Shown here: in pieces, positions 1-10,690 of the stretch | Position numbering within the stretch: position 1 is the stretch's first letter | How the letters are laid out: the number at the start of each line of letters is the position of its first letter | Source of the DNA: Uloborus plumipes | Taxonomy: Eukaryota; Arthropoda; Arachnida; Araneae; Uloboridae | Assembly: GCA_038373865.1 (NCBI GenBank) | Contig: JAXGGA010005175.1 | Span: forward strand, 1 to 64,000 | DNA length: 64,000 nt | Direction: 5' to 3' | The notes under the pieces: model-generated | The model's database searches: none | What the model was told of the DNA's origin: nothing | What the model saw: only the letters and a program-made list of their open reading frames with translations | Made by a program: the position numbers and the translations under genes

Positions 1-874
1 ATGAGATACAAGTTTCGCCTGCTGAACACACAAATCAGAAACTAAATTCCTTCTGCATGTACTATTTTAAGATCAATTTAATTTTCATAAACAAAGACTG
101 AAAATTTCGACTCTAAGCTGAGCACGTTTGTTTCCCTGCATTTTAAATTTCAATAGAAATATAAAAATCTATATACTTAAAATGTCTGTATTGCAAAAAA
201 AAAAACACCAAGTATTGAATAGAAGAAATGAGCTGCATGTTATAAATAAAAATTACGAGAAATAAACTTTTCCTTTTGTAAATTGCAAAATTCTACTTAA
301 TTACATGCCAACAGTGATTTACTAAATATTTTGACATATCTTTAATTAAACGTTTTCAACACACTCTATATAGTAGCCAGTTAAGTTAATCAGCCACTTT
401 AATGAATCAAATCGTCAAAAACAGAACGAAATCCAGCTTTATTAAACAAACCACTTTATTTAATCAGCCGGATTATTCAATCAAAACTGTTTGGAATAAA
501 CGTGATTCATATAGGCGGTGATAACTGTACCAGGAATGAAAGAGTTTACCTAGTTCTTCACTCACCCTTGTTAGATGAGGTGGGGGGGGGGGCAGAATGA
601 AAGTCCAAAATTTAAAAAAATTATATTTAATAAATGTTCACCTCATCGTTTCATGCTTTTGTAACAAGTCGTTTACTAACTTCATCATTTGCCATATTTT
701 TCCATTCATAAGATTTTCGTATTGTATTCAAAATTATGATATGTTTCCTCTTTACTATTGGTTTCATAACAAATCACCAGTTCCTTTTCTAAATCTTATT
801 TTTATATTTAACTTCTTATCACCAAAATGTAGGAATTACTTTTCCTCGCTAAAACACTCTTTATCATGCAAACA
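1..874. other. AT-rich flank, no gene seen
   Basis: No recognisable gene, repeat family or RNA. A short G-run lies near 582-592. The 93-codon frame at 597-878 is low-complexity and hydrophobic, resembles no family, and runs into the TTAA site of the next element, so I do not call it a gene. Confidence 0.6.
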
Positions 875-878
875 TTAA

Positions 879-1552
879 CCCATTTATGCCCAGTAGCCTA
901 AAAACGGGACGCTTGTTAGTTACTGCATACAAAAACCTGTAATGAATATATCATTTTACTAAAGCTGCTTTTCACAAGTTAAATAGTCCTTCTTCTTGAG
1001 AAAGCCAGTTAGAGTCACTATTTGGACACCAGAGTTTATTTATTAACAGCTATTCTCAGACAAATCACTTAAGCAACGATCCAGCAAGGTAGTTAGCCCC
1101 AGAATGTAAATGTTTTTTACGAACATATTTTTCATAAAACTAAACTATTTTAAAATGTCCCTTTAAACAATTTCCAGACATATTAAAAAAATAATTTTAA
1201 TAACTTCCAGCTCGCGTAGAGACAAAAGTAATACACCGTTGGAAAGGAAATAATTCAAAGAATAAAAATAAATAAAAATCCGAAAATCGATTTTTTTGAT
1301 GTTTTTCGGTACCAACTTCCCTTAAAATTGATCACAGATGCCTTCTGTAATGTTACTTTGCAAAAGTTAAGTAAGGTCGTATTTTGCGCACATATCTGCC
1401 TAGTGTCCCATAAAGAGGACGTTAAATAACTTGATAAATATGACAACGGCGATTTATATTATGCCTAAAATGTATGTAAACCATTCCAAAGAAGAGTTTC
1501 AAGCAGATAAAAATTGAAAAAAATTGTTAAAGAAAACTTGGGCATAAATGGG
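879..1552. mobile_element. piggyBac-like non-autonomous element (MITE), TTAA target
   Basis: The element starts CCCATTTATGCCCA and ends with the reverse complement TGGGCATAAATGGG, apart from a one-base difference at the inner edge. TTAA directly flanks it at 875-878 and 1553-1556. CCC termini with a duplicated TTAA are the hallmark of piggyBac transposons. No transposase frame exists inside, so it is non-autonomous. A shorter relative lies at 49619-49840. The 63-codon minus-strand frame at 1255-1446 has no recognisable content. Confidence 0.75.
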
Positions 1553-1556
1553 TTAA

Positions 1557-2212
1557 GAAAAGGACAGAAATAGTAACTTAGTTAAGCGTTCCTCCTCTCG
1601 CATTCTTTCTTGACTTTGATGCATAGCTGTAGCTTTCTGTGATTATAACACTAGCTTTGAATATTGAAAGAAAAAATGGTAGGAAAAATAATCGAATCAG
1701 TTGTTCATATTTAAAATTATATTAAGAATGTTTCTTAAAACTGTGCACAAGTTCATTGTGCAAAAAAAAAAAAAAAAAAAAAAAACAGCATTACCAAACC
1801 AGGAATTGCAAAAATATTTTTTGCGTGTTTGGTGTTTAGAACGGGGTCTTAAATGCAAAAATATTTAATCTTCCTGAAGCAAAGCAACAGTCGTAAGAAA
1901 GACTTCATGAACACACTGGTTGCTTCTTTGTGTGGCTACTGCTTTTCGTCAGGAAGCTCGCAGCTTTTCGTAATGATAATAGGGGCTCCTTGCATTATCA
2001 AGCAAGATTATGGCAATATGTCTTACTATTTTTGCTTCAATAACGCTTATTTCCTCTGCTTAAATATCACTGTTTTACTTCGTATTAAATTCTGCAAAAT
2101 GTATCATTTCGATAAAGAAGTACCATTTGGACGGTTAGAAATAACTTTAACTGAAATATAACGGTGTGTAATAAATATCGTTGCCTCAAAGCAACAGTAA
2201 GATATTTTACTG
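1557..2212. other. AT-rich, no gene seen; poly(A) run
   Basis: Contains a run of 24 A at 1762-1785 and otherwise AT-rich DNA. The 102-codon frame at 1853-2161 shows no recognisable domain. Confidence 0.5.
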
Positions 2213-3166
2213 CACTGTAAAGAATGAATGTTGTTTTCACAGTTTAATACAGTTAATTTTACAGTAATGAACTGTAAAATTTCTAATTTTACAGAACTAA
2301 ACGGAAATTGCTAATTTTACAGTAATTTTAAGGGTCATTCCATAGAAATGTCAACCTCAGCCGAAGAAAAAAAAATATCGAAGTGAAAAAAGTATCAATA
2401 AATAAATAAATTAATTAACTAATAAAAATCATACAACATAAGAAGTTAAAAAAAATTGAAAAAGTATTGTAATTATCACTGAGATTAGTCATAATAAATA
2501 ATTTGTAGTGTATTTACTGCTGGTTTTTCGATGGTTACGTTAGTCACGTTACGTTAGTCACACTCCATCTTGAGTAAAAGTGACACTTATGCCTAAAAAA
2601 ATTAAGATTTAATAAATGCGTTTTACGTTTTTAAAAGCCAACTTTACACATTTTTCAAATATATCATTTTAACACTTGCTTAACTTTGAGAAAATTTTGC
2701 CTCACAACATGAGCATTAATTTTCGGGGTTGCAAAAATGTTACGTTAGTCACGCTGCTATTTTGGTTGAAAAAATATCTACTGTCAGTAATTTTGCTTTA
2801 AATTCTTAGCAGAAATGATACATAGATACCATGTACATTGTATATCCACCAGCATAACTAAAAAATATTTTTTATTCTTTAAGTTACAAGTAAAAACAGT
2901 TACAAAATCAGCTCTGAATGTTACGTTAGTCACGATGAAATGACTCTTAACTGTAAAATTGCAATTTTACAATTTTAAACTGGATAGTCTGCTGCCAGTA
3001 TTACTGTTATTTTTACAGTAAAATACACCTAAATTTTACGGCAATAAACTGTAAAATTGCTATAACTTTACTGTAAGAAACTATAAATTGCCAGTTTTAC
3101 AGTTTTAAATCTTAACCTCGGTTGCAATGTTTTGCTGTAAAAACAACAGTTAATTTTTTTGCAGTG
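2213..3166. mobile_element. ACTGTAAA-family MITE, copy 1, interrupted by another element
   Basis: The termini are CACTGTAAAGAATGAATG on the left and, read inward from the right, CACTGCAAAAAAATTAACTG. The interior carries many copies of ACTGTAAAATTGC and its inverse AATTTTACAG, so most of the unit can fold on itself. Further copies lie at 7853-8247, 40927-41295 and 56907-57057. This copy is long only because a 615-bp element (2332-2946) sits inside it. No coding capacity. Outer TAC-CACTG-like ends in other copies suggest a TA-targeting Tc1/mariner-type origin, which is inference. Confidence 0.7.
2332..2946. mobile_element. GGGTCATTCC element nested in MITE, TTAA target
   Basis: Begins GGGTCATTCCATAG and ends ATGAAATGACTC (read inward GAGTCATTTCAT). 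It is flanked by TTAA on both sides (2328-2331 and 2947-2950). Removing it restores a continuous ACTGTAAA-family MITE. The motif TTACGTTAGTCAC occurs four times inside, near 2536, 2547, 2740 and 2919, an asymmetric subterminal repeat likely to be a transposase-binding site. TTAA duplication fits piggyBac or Kolobok; the ends do not begin with CCC, so Kolobok-like is possible. No coding sequence. Confidence 0.6.
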
Positions 3167-3430
3167 TGCTGTTTTCAGGCTTAGAAGTCTTACTGTTGCT
3201 GTGATGTGACAATACATAAAAATGTGTGTGTGTGTGTGTTTCTCATAAAAATCCAGGTTACATCGGATCTTGGCCAAATTTGGCAAAGCGCTCCTGTATT
3301 GCTAGAGAATTCACGTAAGAGGGGGGGGGGGTATCCTTACAAAACTCAGAATATTACGTCGCATCTTTGCCGAGTTTAACTAAGAGGTCCATTGATGCTT
3401 TAAAATTCATGGAGGGAGGGGGCAAAAAAA
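3167..3430. repeat. (TG)n microsatellite and diverged direct repeat of about 75 bp
   Basis: A (TG)8 tract lies at 3223-3239. Units at about 3257-3330 and 3352-3421 share the order ATC-GATCTTGGCC / GCATCTTTGCC, then an AAG-rich stretch, then a G-run. They read as two decayed copies of one tandem unit. No function seen. Confidence 0.4.
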
Positions 3431-4157
3431 TCCGTGAAACAATGTTTCAGCCTTTTAACCACAGTGGATGAGTTTTTTTAAGAGTCCAAAGTGGTCTAAA
3501 ATAAAAATTTTAGTCATAAAATTACCCTTCTTAACTCGTTAACGGAAATTGTACAATATATATTTTTCTTTTTTTTTTTTCGAAACCCGATTGCTGAACA
3601 TACAACAGTTGACATAACTTTCATTTTTGGGGGCAGGGCTGGACAGCCCAGCTATTACAACTTTAAAGCTAAAATACAATAATGTGACCCCATGCTCTTT
3701 TAATATTTGGCTATTTCTAATCAGTTCATAGGTCATTCTTACAAAAACAATTCTTGTTCTTTTTAAAATGCTTTATTCTTAGTATTTTTTGCAGCATTGC
3801 TTGAAAACAAAAACTTCAGTAAATACGTAATATAATAATAATACTACTTTTTAAAACATTAGCGAATGTTCACTGTAATGCAATATGCATCATACTAGGA
3901 TTCCATAAATATAGAACACCATAAAATGTCTTAAAACAATGCTGATGTAAACATGTTATTTGACAGTATTTATCTGAATTTTTCCTCTCCAACGCAGCCA
4001 TCAATCAAGATGCTATCTACGTTGTAGTGGAAAAGGGAACGCCCTACTTAAGAGACTGAGCTAGTCGTTGGGTATGAATGGACGAGTTTCCATTTCCAAG
4101 ACTTTACAGGAATGATCAGTTAATAAAATATCTCTAGTTTAAACTGTTTTTACCATG
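3431..4157. other. AT-rich, nothing recognisable
   Basis: Scattered poly(T) and GA-rich patches; no inverted termini, coding frame or RNA fold stands out. Confidence 0.5.
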
Positions 4158-4793
4158 GTAAGGGTATGATCCTGCTTTAGAACGCTCAAAAAATATTTCT
4201 TTTTTTGGGGGGGAGGGGATTTTTTAGGATTAAAAAAAGGCAAGTCAGCCGAACTTTTTAGATTATTTTATTACAGTCTGAACATGGGGAGAATACATTT
4301 TTTTAATAAAAATATTCACATGCAACCGATTTTTATGCACATTCGTGCAACTGCTGTTTTTAATTGTCAAGGCACATGGAGCTCCTAATTTTCATCTGAA
4401 ACCAAAAAACCGAACAGCATTTTAATTTTCTTATTTTTTTTTTTCTGCTGTATAAACTAAAATAGCTAAAAAAATATGAAATTTGAATTTTTTCTGAAGT
4501 TTGAAAAAAAAGTGCTTTTTGTAAAAGAAAAGTTACATCAACATGCTAAAAACAATCGGGGTTTTTTTTCCCGTAAATGCTTTAGCTCAAATAGAAAAAA
4601 AATATACGGAAATTTAAATGGTATTTGGTTTGGTTATCTGACACGCCAGTTGACAACAATGCACGAGTAAGCATAAAAATCGGTTGCATTTGAATATTTT
4701 TCTCTAATATATATATATATATTTTTTTTTTACCCTAAAAATCCCCAAAAAATATTTTTCCTGTTTTCTAAAGCAGGACCCCTCCTTAACTAC
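4158..4793. mobile_element. Foldback element with long inverted repeats
   Basis: The left end (TCCTGCTTTAGAAC at about 4170) is mirrored at the right end (TTTCTAAAGCAGGA at about 4764). The inner arm ATGCAACCGATTTTTATGC near 4320 is mirrored by GCATAAAAATCGGTTGCA near 4671. The two arms are roughly 200 bp each with many small differences, leaving a short central loop. The 64-codon frame at 4476-4670 covers the loop and has no domain. Class unknown; no clear target-site duplication. Confidence 0.6.
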
Positions 4794-6630
4794 AACTTTT
4801 TTTTTTGCTTTAATTTAAAAATTGTATTTTCTGAATTTCAAAATACGGTTTATTATAAAATATAAAAATTTAAAAAATAGAACAATCAAGTCGATTTTGT
4901 CTCTACTTTTAAGCGAATATAAAATTCTCACATTACTTGGACACTAAAATCATTCTTCAGATTAAAAAACCCGCCATCCGCTGTACCGTGCTTTGCTTGC
5001 TCAATCAACTTTTAATCTGCTTAAAATTCAATCATTTGATCCGAACCGAATCGGTTACGCGAAAAATAAAGAAGAGAAAGTTGCAAGGGATGACTACGAA
5101 AAAAGAACGTTAACTTAATGCTCGTAACCTTATCTTGCTGATTTTTCAAACCTATTCCTCAAAAGGCACAGCTAATCAAATCATTGATCTTAATTTTATT
5201 ACTTCAACTTGGTTTGGGGGAATAAAGTACTTTTTCTAGCAGAGATATCAAATTTCCTCTTCGTGCGAGCAAACTCTAAATGTGTACATTGGTAAGAGAA
5301 GATTTTTAAAAGAGATAAAATTTAAACACTTTATTGCTATGCGAGAGTAACATTTTTATAATGAGTTTAGCTTTATAACTAGAAAAAAAAATGCTTAAAT
5401 AAATATCACTGAGATGGCCATAAATGTTTGCTATAAATTATGAAGTTTTAATTAAAAAAAACAACAACTTTAAAGTATACTGCTTTTAAATAAATTGCAG
5501 CATTTAAAACTTTAAGGACATAATGCAATGTAGTAATGTGCACTGGAAACTATTTGAGAAAAAATATTAGGGTTGATTTTATACATTTATAATTCCCCCT
5601 CCTAGTTAGTTCCCTTGAAAATTATATTTGTATGCTATTAGGTTTCTTCTTTAAAAGAAATTGAAATTACGACTTTTGATATTTGTCTTTACAAAAGCAA
5701 TTTAATGATTTGCTACAATATGTCATAATTGAAAACAATAAAAACGTGGACATATTTTCAGGGCAAAATCTATAAACACTTTTTATTTTAATATATTATT
5801 TTACAAAGACCATTTTTGTTTCTAAAGACCCTTTCTTTTCAAAGAAATATTTCAAGGAGTATTTCATAAATTAAAAATACGCTTAAGATCTTCCATTTAT
5901 AGCGCATTTGTAAAGCATGACAATAGAGAACTATGCTGTTTTAATTTAAATGAAAAATTAAAAGACAAAAATCAAAAACTTATGTTAAGAAATCGAAATT
6001 AGGTAAAAGAAAGAAAGTGTAACTAAAAAGAAAGAGAAAGACAATTCCTTTCCTCTCCCACTCCCCTCCCCCTCCCCCGGCCAACCTCAATTTTGCATGT
6101 GGACAATTTTTCATCGGTCTTTTAAAAATGCTACTGGGGGAAAATCTGCTGATACTATTTGGATCTAATTCATTTTGTAAAATGACTTAATCCCGAGTTA
6201 TATCAAACAATATATTAAAAACATAATCAGAATAATGCAAGCTTATAAAAATAATTATTTTGTAATTAGTAACTGAATGTAAATCTAGATGTTTAAACCT
6301 TTGAAGAATGAGTTTACTGTCTTAATAATCAATCTTTTAAAAGAAAATTATATTTTTAATAAAAACTGGGTTTAAAATAATTACTCACTGTCAAAAAGAT
6401 TTTTTCCCTGGAGAGCGGTATTTATATATCACATTGCTGCTTTTAATTGCTGTGTTATTCATTTAGCTTAAAACAATACAATGTTCTGGCTTTTTACACA
6501 GCACGTAAATATTTCTACAGAATACAATTCAAAAAAACTCTGCCATACACTCAAAGTTATACACTCACGTAGCAAGTTAAAGGTTTAGTTCCATTCTTGA
6601 ACCCGATCGATAGACGTGTGTGTGTTGGCT
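4794..6630. other. AT-rich, nothing recognisable
   Basis: A pyrimidine-rich CCCTCCCC patch near 6050-6080 is the only compositional feature. No gene, TIR pair or RNA candidate found. Confidence 0.5.
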
Positions 6631-7520
6631 TTTCCGGAAATACTCCCGAAAACGGGATCGATTTTTGTCAAAGGAAAGCCTGCTTTTGTCGCGTTACGGG
6701 AAACTACTGCGACGTAGTCTTAATTCTTGGTTAATGTAGGGAGCCGAATAGTATATGTTTGATCATACACACACACACAGCCGGGAAATATTATTTTCAA
6801 TTTGTTTCGTTCGGATCCATTAGGAAGGGGAAAACGTTCAACTCTTGGAGAAGTGTACTGTGGAAGGAATGCTTTGCGGGATACATAAATATTGGTTAAT
6901 TATATCGAGAGAAAATTATATTACTCGTGATATGATTAGGGAGAATTTTTACGAACAAGTTATCACGTAAATAGTTTTCTACTGCCCTGGAAACATTTTC
7001 TACCTTAAACTAAACTAGAAATGCATTCCATAATGATTTGTCAAAACCTTAGTTTATAATTATATATTTCGACAAATTATTACTACTCATTTCCAAAAAC
7101 TAAAATGCTGTAAAAAATACAAAATTAAATTAAATATTTTTTCCATTTATTTATTTATTCATTTATTTTGTTTCATTTTATTATTTTATGTTTGCTTGTT
7201 TTTTTTTTTTTACTTTTCTTTTCTATTTATTTATTTTTCCGGAAATACTCCTAAAAACGGGATCAACTTTTGTCAAAGGAAATCCTGCTTTTGTCGCGTT
7301 AGGGAAACTACTGCGACGTAGTCTTAATTATTGGTTAATGTAGGGAGCCGAATGGTATATGCTTGATCCCACACACACATACAGCCAGGAGATATTATTT
7401 TCAATTTGCTTCGTTTGGATTCATTAGGAAGTACAAAACGTTCAACTCTTGGAGAAGAGACTGGTACGCCGGTGCGGATACATAAATATAGGGTAATTAT
7501 ATCGAGAGAAAATTATATTA
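6631..7520 (+). repeat. Direct duplication of about 290 bp (6631-6922 and 7236-7520)
   Basis: Both units begin TTTCCGGAAATACTCC, pass through GACGTAGTCTTAATT, TGTAGGGAGCCGAAT and CAACTCTTGGAGAAG, and end TATATCGAGAGAAAATTATA. Between them is about 310 bp of AT-rich DNA. After the second unit, 7521-7690 holds TATAAATAGC and AATAAACCGCG, and then CACCCTAC, the inverse of GTAGGG. That order (TATA-like, poly(A)-like, inverted ends) would fit LTR remains, but I found no target duplication, primer-binding site or gag/pol, so LTR identity is only a suggestion. Confidence 0.5.
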
Positions 7521-7852
7521 TAGAAAATTATAAATAGCTTCGAATTTTGTAAATAAACCGCGAGATAAACAGCCTTCTTTGCATCACAATACTTCTTTAT
7601 TGTAAATCCTCATCGTCTTTGATGCGTGCTCAGCTCACGTCTGTCACACTGTTAAAGACAAACCATCACCCTACTTTCTGATAAACTACATGAACTCTTA
7701 TGGTAAAAATATTTACCCTATTTACATTGGTGCTTCATTTAGTTACAGGTAAAAAAGTAGTCGTGCTCGTAGAAAAAGATAAGGTTCACAACTTTTTATC
7801 CTGTTTAATGATTTTTTGTCTAATTAAGATAATCTACTTATTTGTTTGCAAC

Positions 7853-8247
7853 GTACTCTGTAAAAAATTAAATGCAACTAATTTTATAGCAATAAACTGT
7901 AAAAATTACTAATTTTACAATAATAAATTGTAAAATTGCTAAATGTACGGTACTAAACTGTAGAATTGCCAATTTCACAGTACTAAACTGTAAAATTGTT
8001 AAATTTACAGTTTATTACTGCGCATTTTACAGTTTTAAACTGGAACCTATGCTGTCAGTATTATACTTTTACGGCAATAAACTGTAAAATTGTTTACTTT
8101 GCATTAAGAAACTGTAAAATTGTCTACTTTGCAGTAAGAAACTGTAAAATTGCTGACTTTATAGTTTATTACTGTGCATTTTACAGTTTCAAATTGGAAC
8201 AATGTTTGTCAAAATTATATTGTAAAAACAACAGTTAATTTTTTGAA
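7853..8247. mobile_element. ACTGTAAA-family MITE, copy 2
   Basis: Starts CTCTGTAAAAAATTAAATG and ends TGTAAAAACAACAGTTAATT, lacking the final CAGTG of other copies. The interior is a series of AAACTGTAAAATTGC units alternating with their inverses. The two predicted frames at 7700-7912 and 7996-8238 are translations of this repeat, not genes. Confidence 0.65.
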
Positions 8248-9070
8248 GTTAATCTTTCTTATGTCAAAAAATAAAAAACGATCTTTCCAATTATAGATAA
8301 AAAGAAGTTGTAAGAAGAATTAACTCTATAACAACTACGTAATTTTTAAATGATCAACTAAATAGGGATATGATTCACAACCATAAAAAATAGCCGCTTA
8401 AATTATCAGCTTAAAATAGTAGGGGAGACCGGGGCAGGTTTACGCATGGGGCACGTTTACGCAACGCACTTTTTCAGAAACGTGTTGTAGTTTGCTCAAC
8501 ATCGGTGACGACAGATTCATCCGGGCACCTATCGGATATTCTCACAAGCATTTTAGCGTCAGTCGAGCTTCTGCCTAGCGCGCAGCGAGGATTATCTGTT
8601 TTCTGCCAAAGTGAGTAAATTTTGTGTTCAGCTTACTAAACCTTATTGTGAACTAATAATACTTTGTTAAAAATAAACAAATATATGAACGAACGCAGAA
8701 TTTAATGCTCTTTTTAAAAATGTAATTGTTTTGACGGAAATGTTATTGTATTTGTTTGTACAATAAAAATAAGCTAAAAAGTAACGACGGGGCACGTTTA
8801 CGCATCGACGTTGGGGCACGTTTACGCAGTAAGAACGCGCGTAAACGTGCCCCGAAGTCGGTGCGTAAATGTGCCCCAGAAGCTTTTTTAGCACCGTATC
8901 GCCATAGAACGTCTGTATTTTTAGTCCATTTAGCTTCGCAATTTCTCATTTTATGTTTAATTGAATTACAAATTCATCTCTTGTAGCTAACTATCATATA
9001 GTTCTGTACTCATGTTTGTATAATTTAAATTTTATAAACTATTCAGCCTGTAATTTTCTTTATGTTACAG

Positions 9071-9280
9071 ATGGTAAAACATTATGTTACAAAGACTCTT
9101 AGAACGATGTTCGACATAAAACTAATGAAAAATACCGTACTGAAAGTGAGACTTGGTCAAGCCGCAATTAGACGGGCTGCCAAAATTTATGGTTTAAATG
9201 ACAAGACGGTAGGTAACTACTGCAAAAAATGGGCTAACCTATCCAATGAGGACCTGAAAACGCAAGATGAAAATGAAAAT
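9071..9280 (+). pseudogene. pogo-like transposase N-terminal exon (psq helix-turn-helix)
   Basis: An acceptor-like TTTATGTTACAG precedes ATG at 9071. The frame MVKHYVTKTLRTMF leads into a psq-type DNA-binding segment around residues 20-50, with the hallmark RRAAKIYGLNDKTV followed by KKW. In pogo/Tigger and other psq proteins this domain binds the transposon ends. The exon can end at GTCAGT (9281), phase 0, which matches the phase of the exon at 9775; the alternative donor GTAGAA at 9285 would break phase. The catalytic domain expected between these exons is absent. The open frame runs on to 9376, but the last part is AT-rich and probably intronic. Confidence 0.65.
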
Positions 9281-9774
9281 GTCAGTAGAAAATTTCTTAT
9301 ATTTTGGACTAGTTTAAGAAGTTTTAAATTATTTTTTTTTCTTTTCAATGAAACCAAATACGATTATAAAATTTAAATTAAATAATTCACACTGTAAAAT
9401 TTTAAAATGGTATTTAAAGTCATTTTCACTAGATGAAGACCCTCTCCCCCACCACTAATTTGAATACCATTCAATGAGCGGCGCATTTCATTTCAACAGT
9501 TAAAGTAGAAATGTGCAACTAATTTTCTATTGCGGAAAAGGTTTTCAATATTCACTAATGTTATTCTGCATAACGCTGGCTACCGTCAAAGCTCTTATAG
9601 CCCCCCCCCCCGCCCCACCTAATGTGGAGGTATATTTTACTTTTTCCCACAATATATAAGCTTTTGGGCGAGTGAATCGGTGTCGAGTGTTATTAACACA
9701 AAAGAGTTTCTTTTTGCGTAGCATGTAGCTCATTTATTTATGCATATATTTTCACTCAAAACTTTTGTCTGCAG

Positions 9775-10076
9775 CTTGATGAACCAACTCCTGATTCAAA
9801 GGTTCCATTGACTGTAGAGGCATCATTGGCTCCAAAGACAAGTTCGCAATCCTAACTGATTCTCCATTTAAAGAAGCTCTCAGACAAGAGCAGTTAGAAG
9901 CAAAAAAGAAAAAAATTATTTCACAACAAAACAAAAACAAGAAACTACTTAAAAATTTACTAGTTTCTGTAGAAGCAGAACAAGAAGATAGTAAAGGAAA
10001 AAGAATTAAACCAAAAAATGCCAAAAAAAAAAAAAAACAGTTGGCGTTGGCACCCTCTGTAAAAATTAACGACTAA
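9775..10076 (+). pseudogene. pogo-like transposase C-terminal exon, frameshifted
   Basis: The acceptor TTTTGTCTGCAG is followed by LDEPTPDSKVPLTVEA in one frame. Near 9848 that frame meets a stop, and the sense continues in another frame as AILTDSPFKEALRQEQ, then a long Lys-rich stretch ending VKIND and TAA. An LTDSP-K-L motif before a basic tail is common near the C-terminus of Tigger-like transposases. The frame change shows the copy is broken. The minus-strand frame at 9752-10024 is its shadow. Confidence 0.55.
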
Positions 10077-10690
10077 AACTACTTAGTCATTTTCTTCATC
10101 ACTTCGTCATCAGAATCATTCTTATTTTAATCGGCAATAAGCCCTATGTTTTCAGTTCATCCTACAAAATGTTTTTTTTATTAATTTTCTTTATTTTTTG
10201 TTAGTAAAAACTGTAACTTTGATGGTAAAAAATGTTCTTTTATAAATTATCTATTTTTTATTTTCAAACAGTGCATGAAGTTATAAATAAAACATTTTAA
10301 ATTAATTAAAAATTCATTTCTCTCAATACTTGGCACTCTAATAACGTGCCCATTAATGCGTAAACGTGCCCCAAATGGCGTAAACGTGCCCCGAAGTTGC
10401 GTAAACGTACCCCGAAGTTGCGTAAACGTGCCCCGATGTCGATGCGTAAACGTGCCCCGCCTAATGCGTAAATTTGCCCCGGATACGGGGCACGTTTACG
10501 CAACAGACTTTGTCCTATATATTATTTTTTTAACGCTTAAATACAAACACAAAACGAATACTGAATGCATAAATTTGAACTTCATTAAATGCTTAATAAG
10601 AATATAACATTTGAAATTTCCTAAATTGAAACATAAAAATTAGAAAATTCGCAGAAAAAAATCCGCGTAAACGTGCCCCGGTCTCCCCTA

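Larger units (their letters stand above)
8422..10688 (+). mobile_element. pogo/Tigger-like transposon, internally deleted, with GGGGCACGTTTACGC arrays
   Basis: TIRs read GGGGAGACCGGGGCA inward from both ends. TA flanks both sides (8420-8421 and 10689-10690), as expected for pogo/Tc1-mariner elements. About fourteen copies of GGGGCACGTTTACGCA or its inverse lie at 8434-8875 and 10344-10675, some in tandem with a period near 20 bp. The interior keeps a psq-type helix-turn-helix exon and a C-terminal exon, but no DDE catalytic core, so the copy is non-autonomous. Orientation is plus, given by the coding remains. Confidence 0.75.

Noticed and set aside
597..878. 93-codon frame near the left edge
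   Set aside because: Low-complexity hydrophobic translation ending at the border of a piggyBac-like MITE; no support.
8667..8986. Overlapping Arg-rich frames on both strands (also at 10306-10607)
   Set aside because: They are translations of the GGGGCACGTTTACGC repeat array, giving repeating RKRAP/VNVPR peptides in every frame; not genes.
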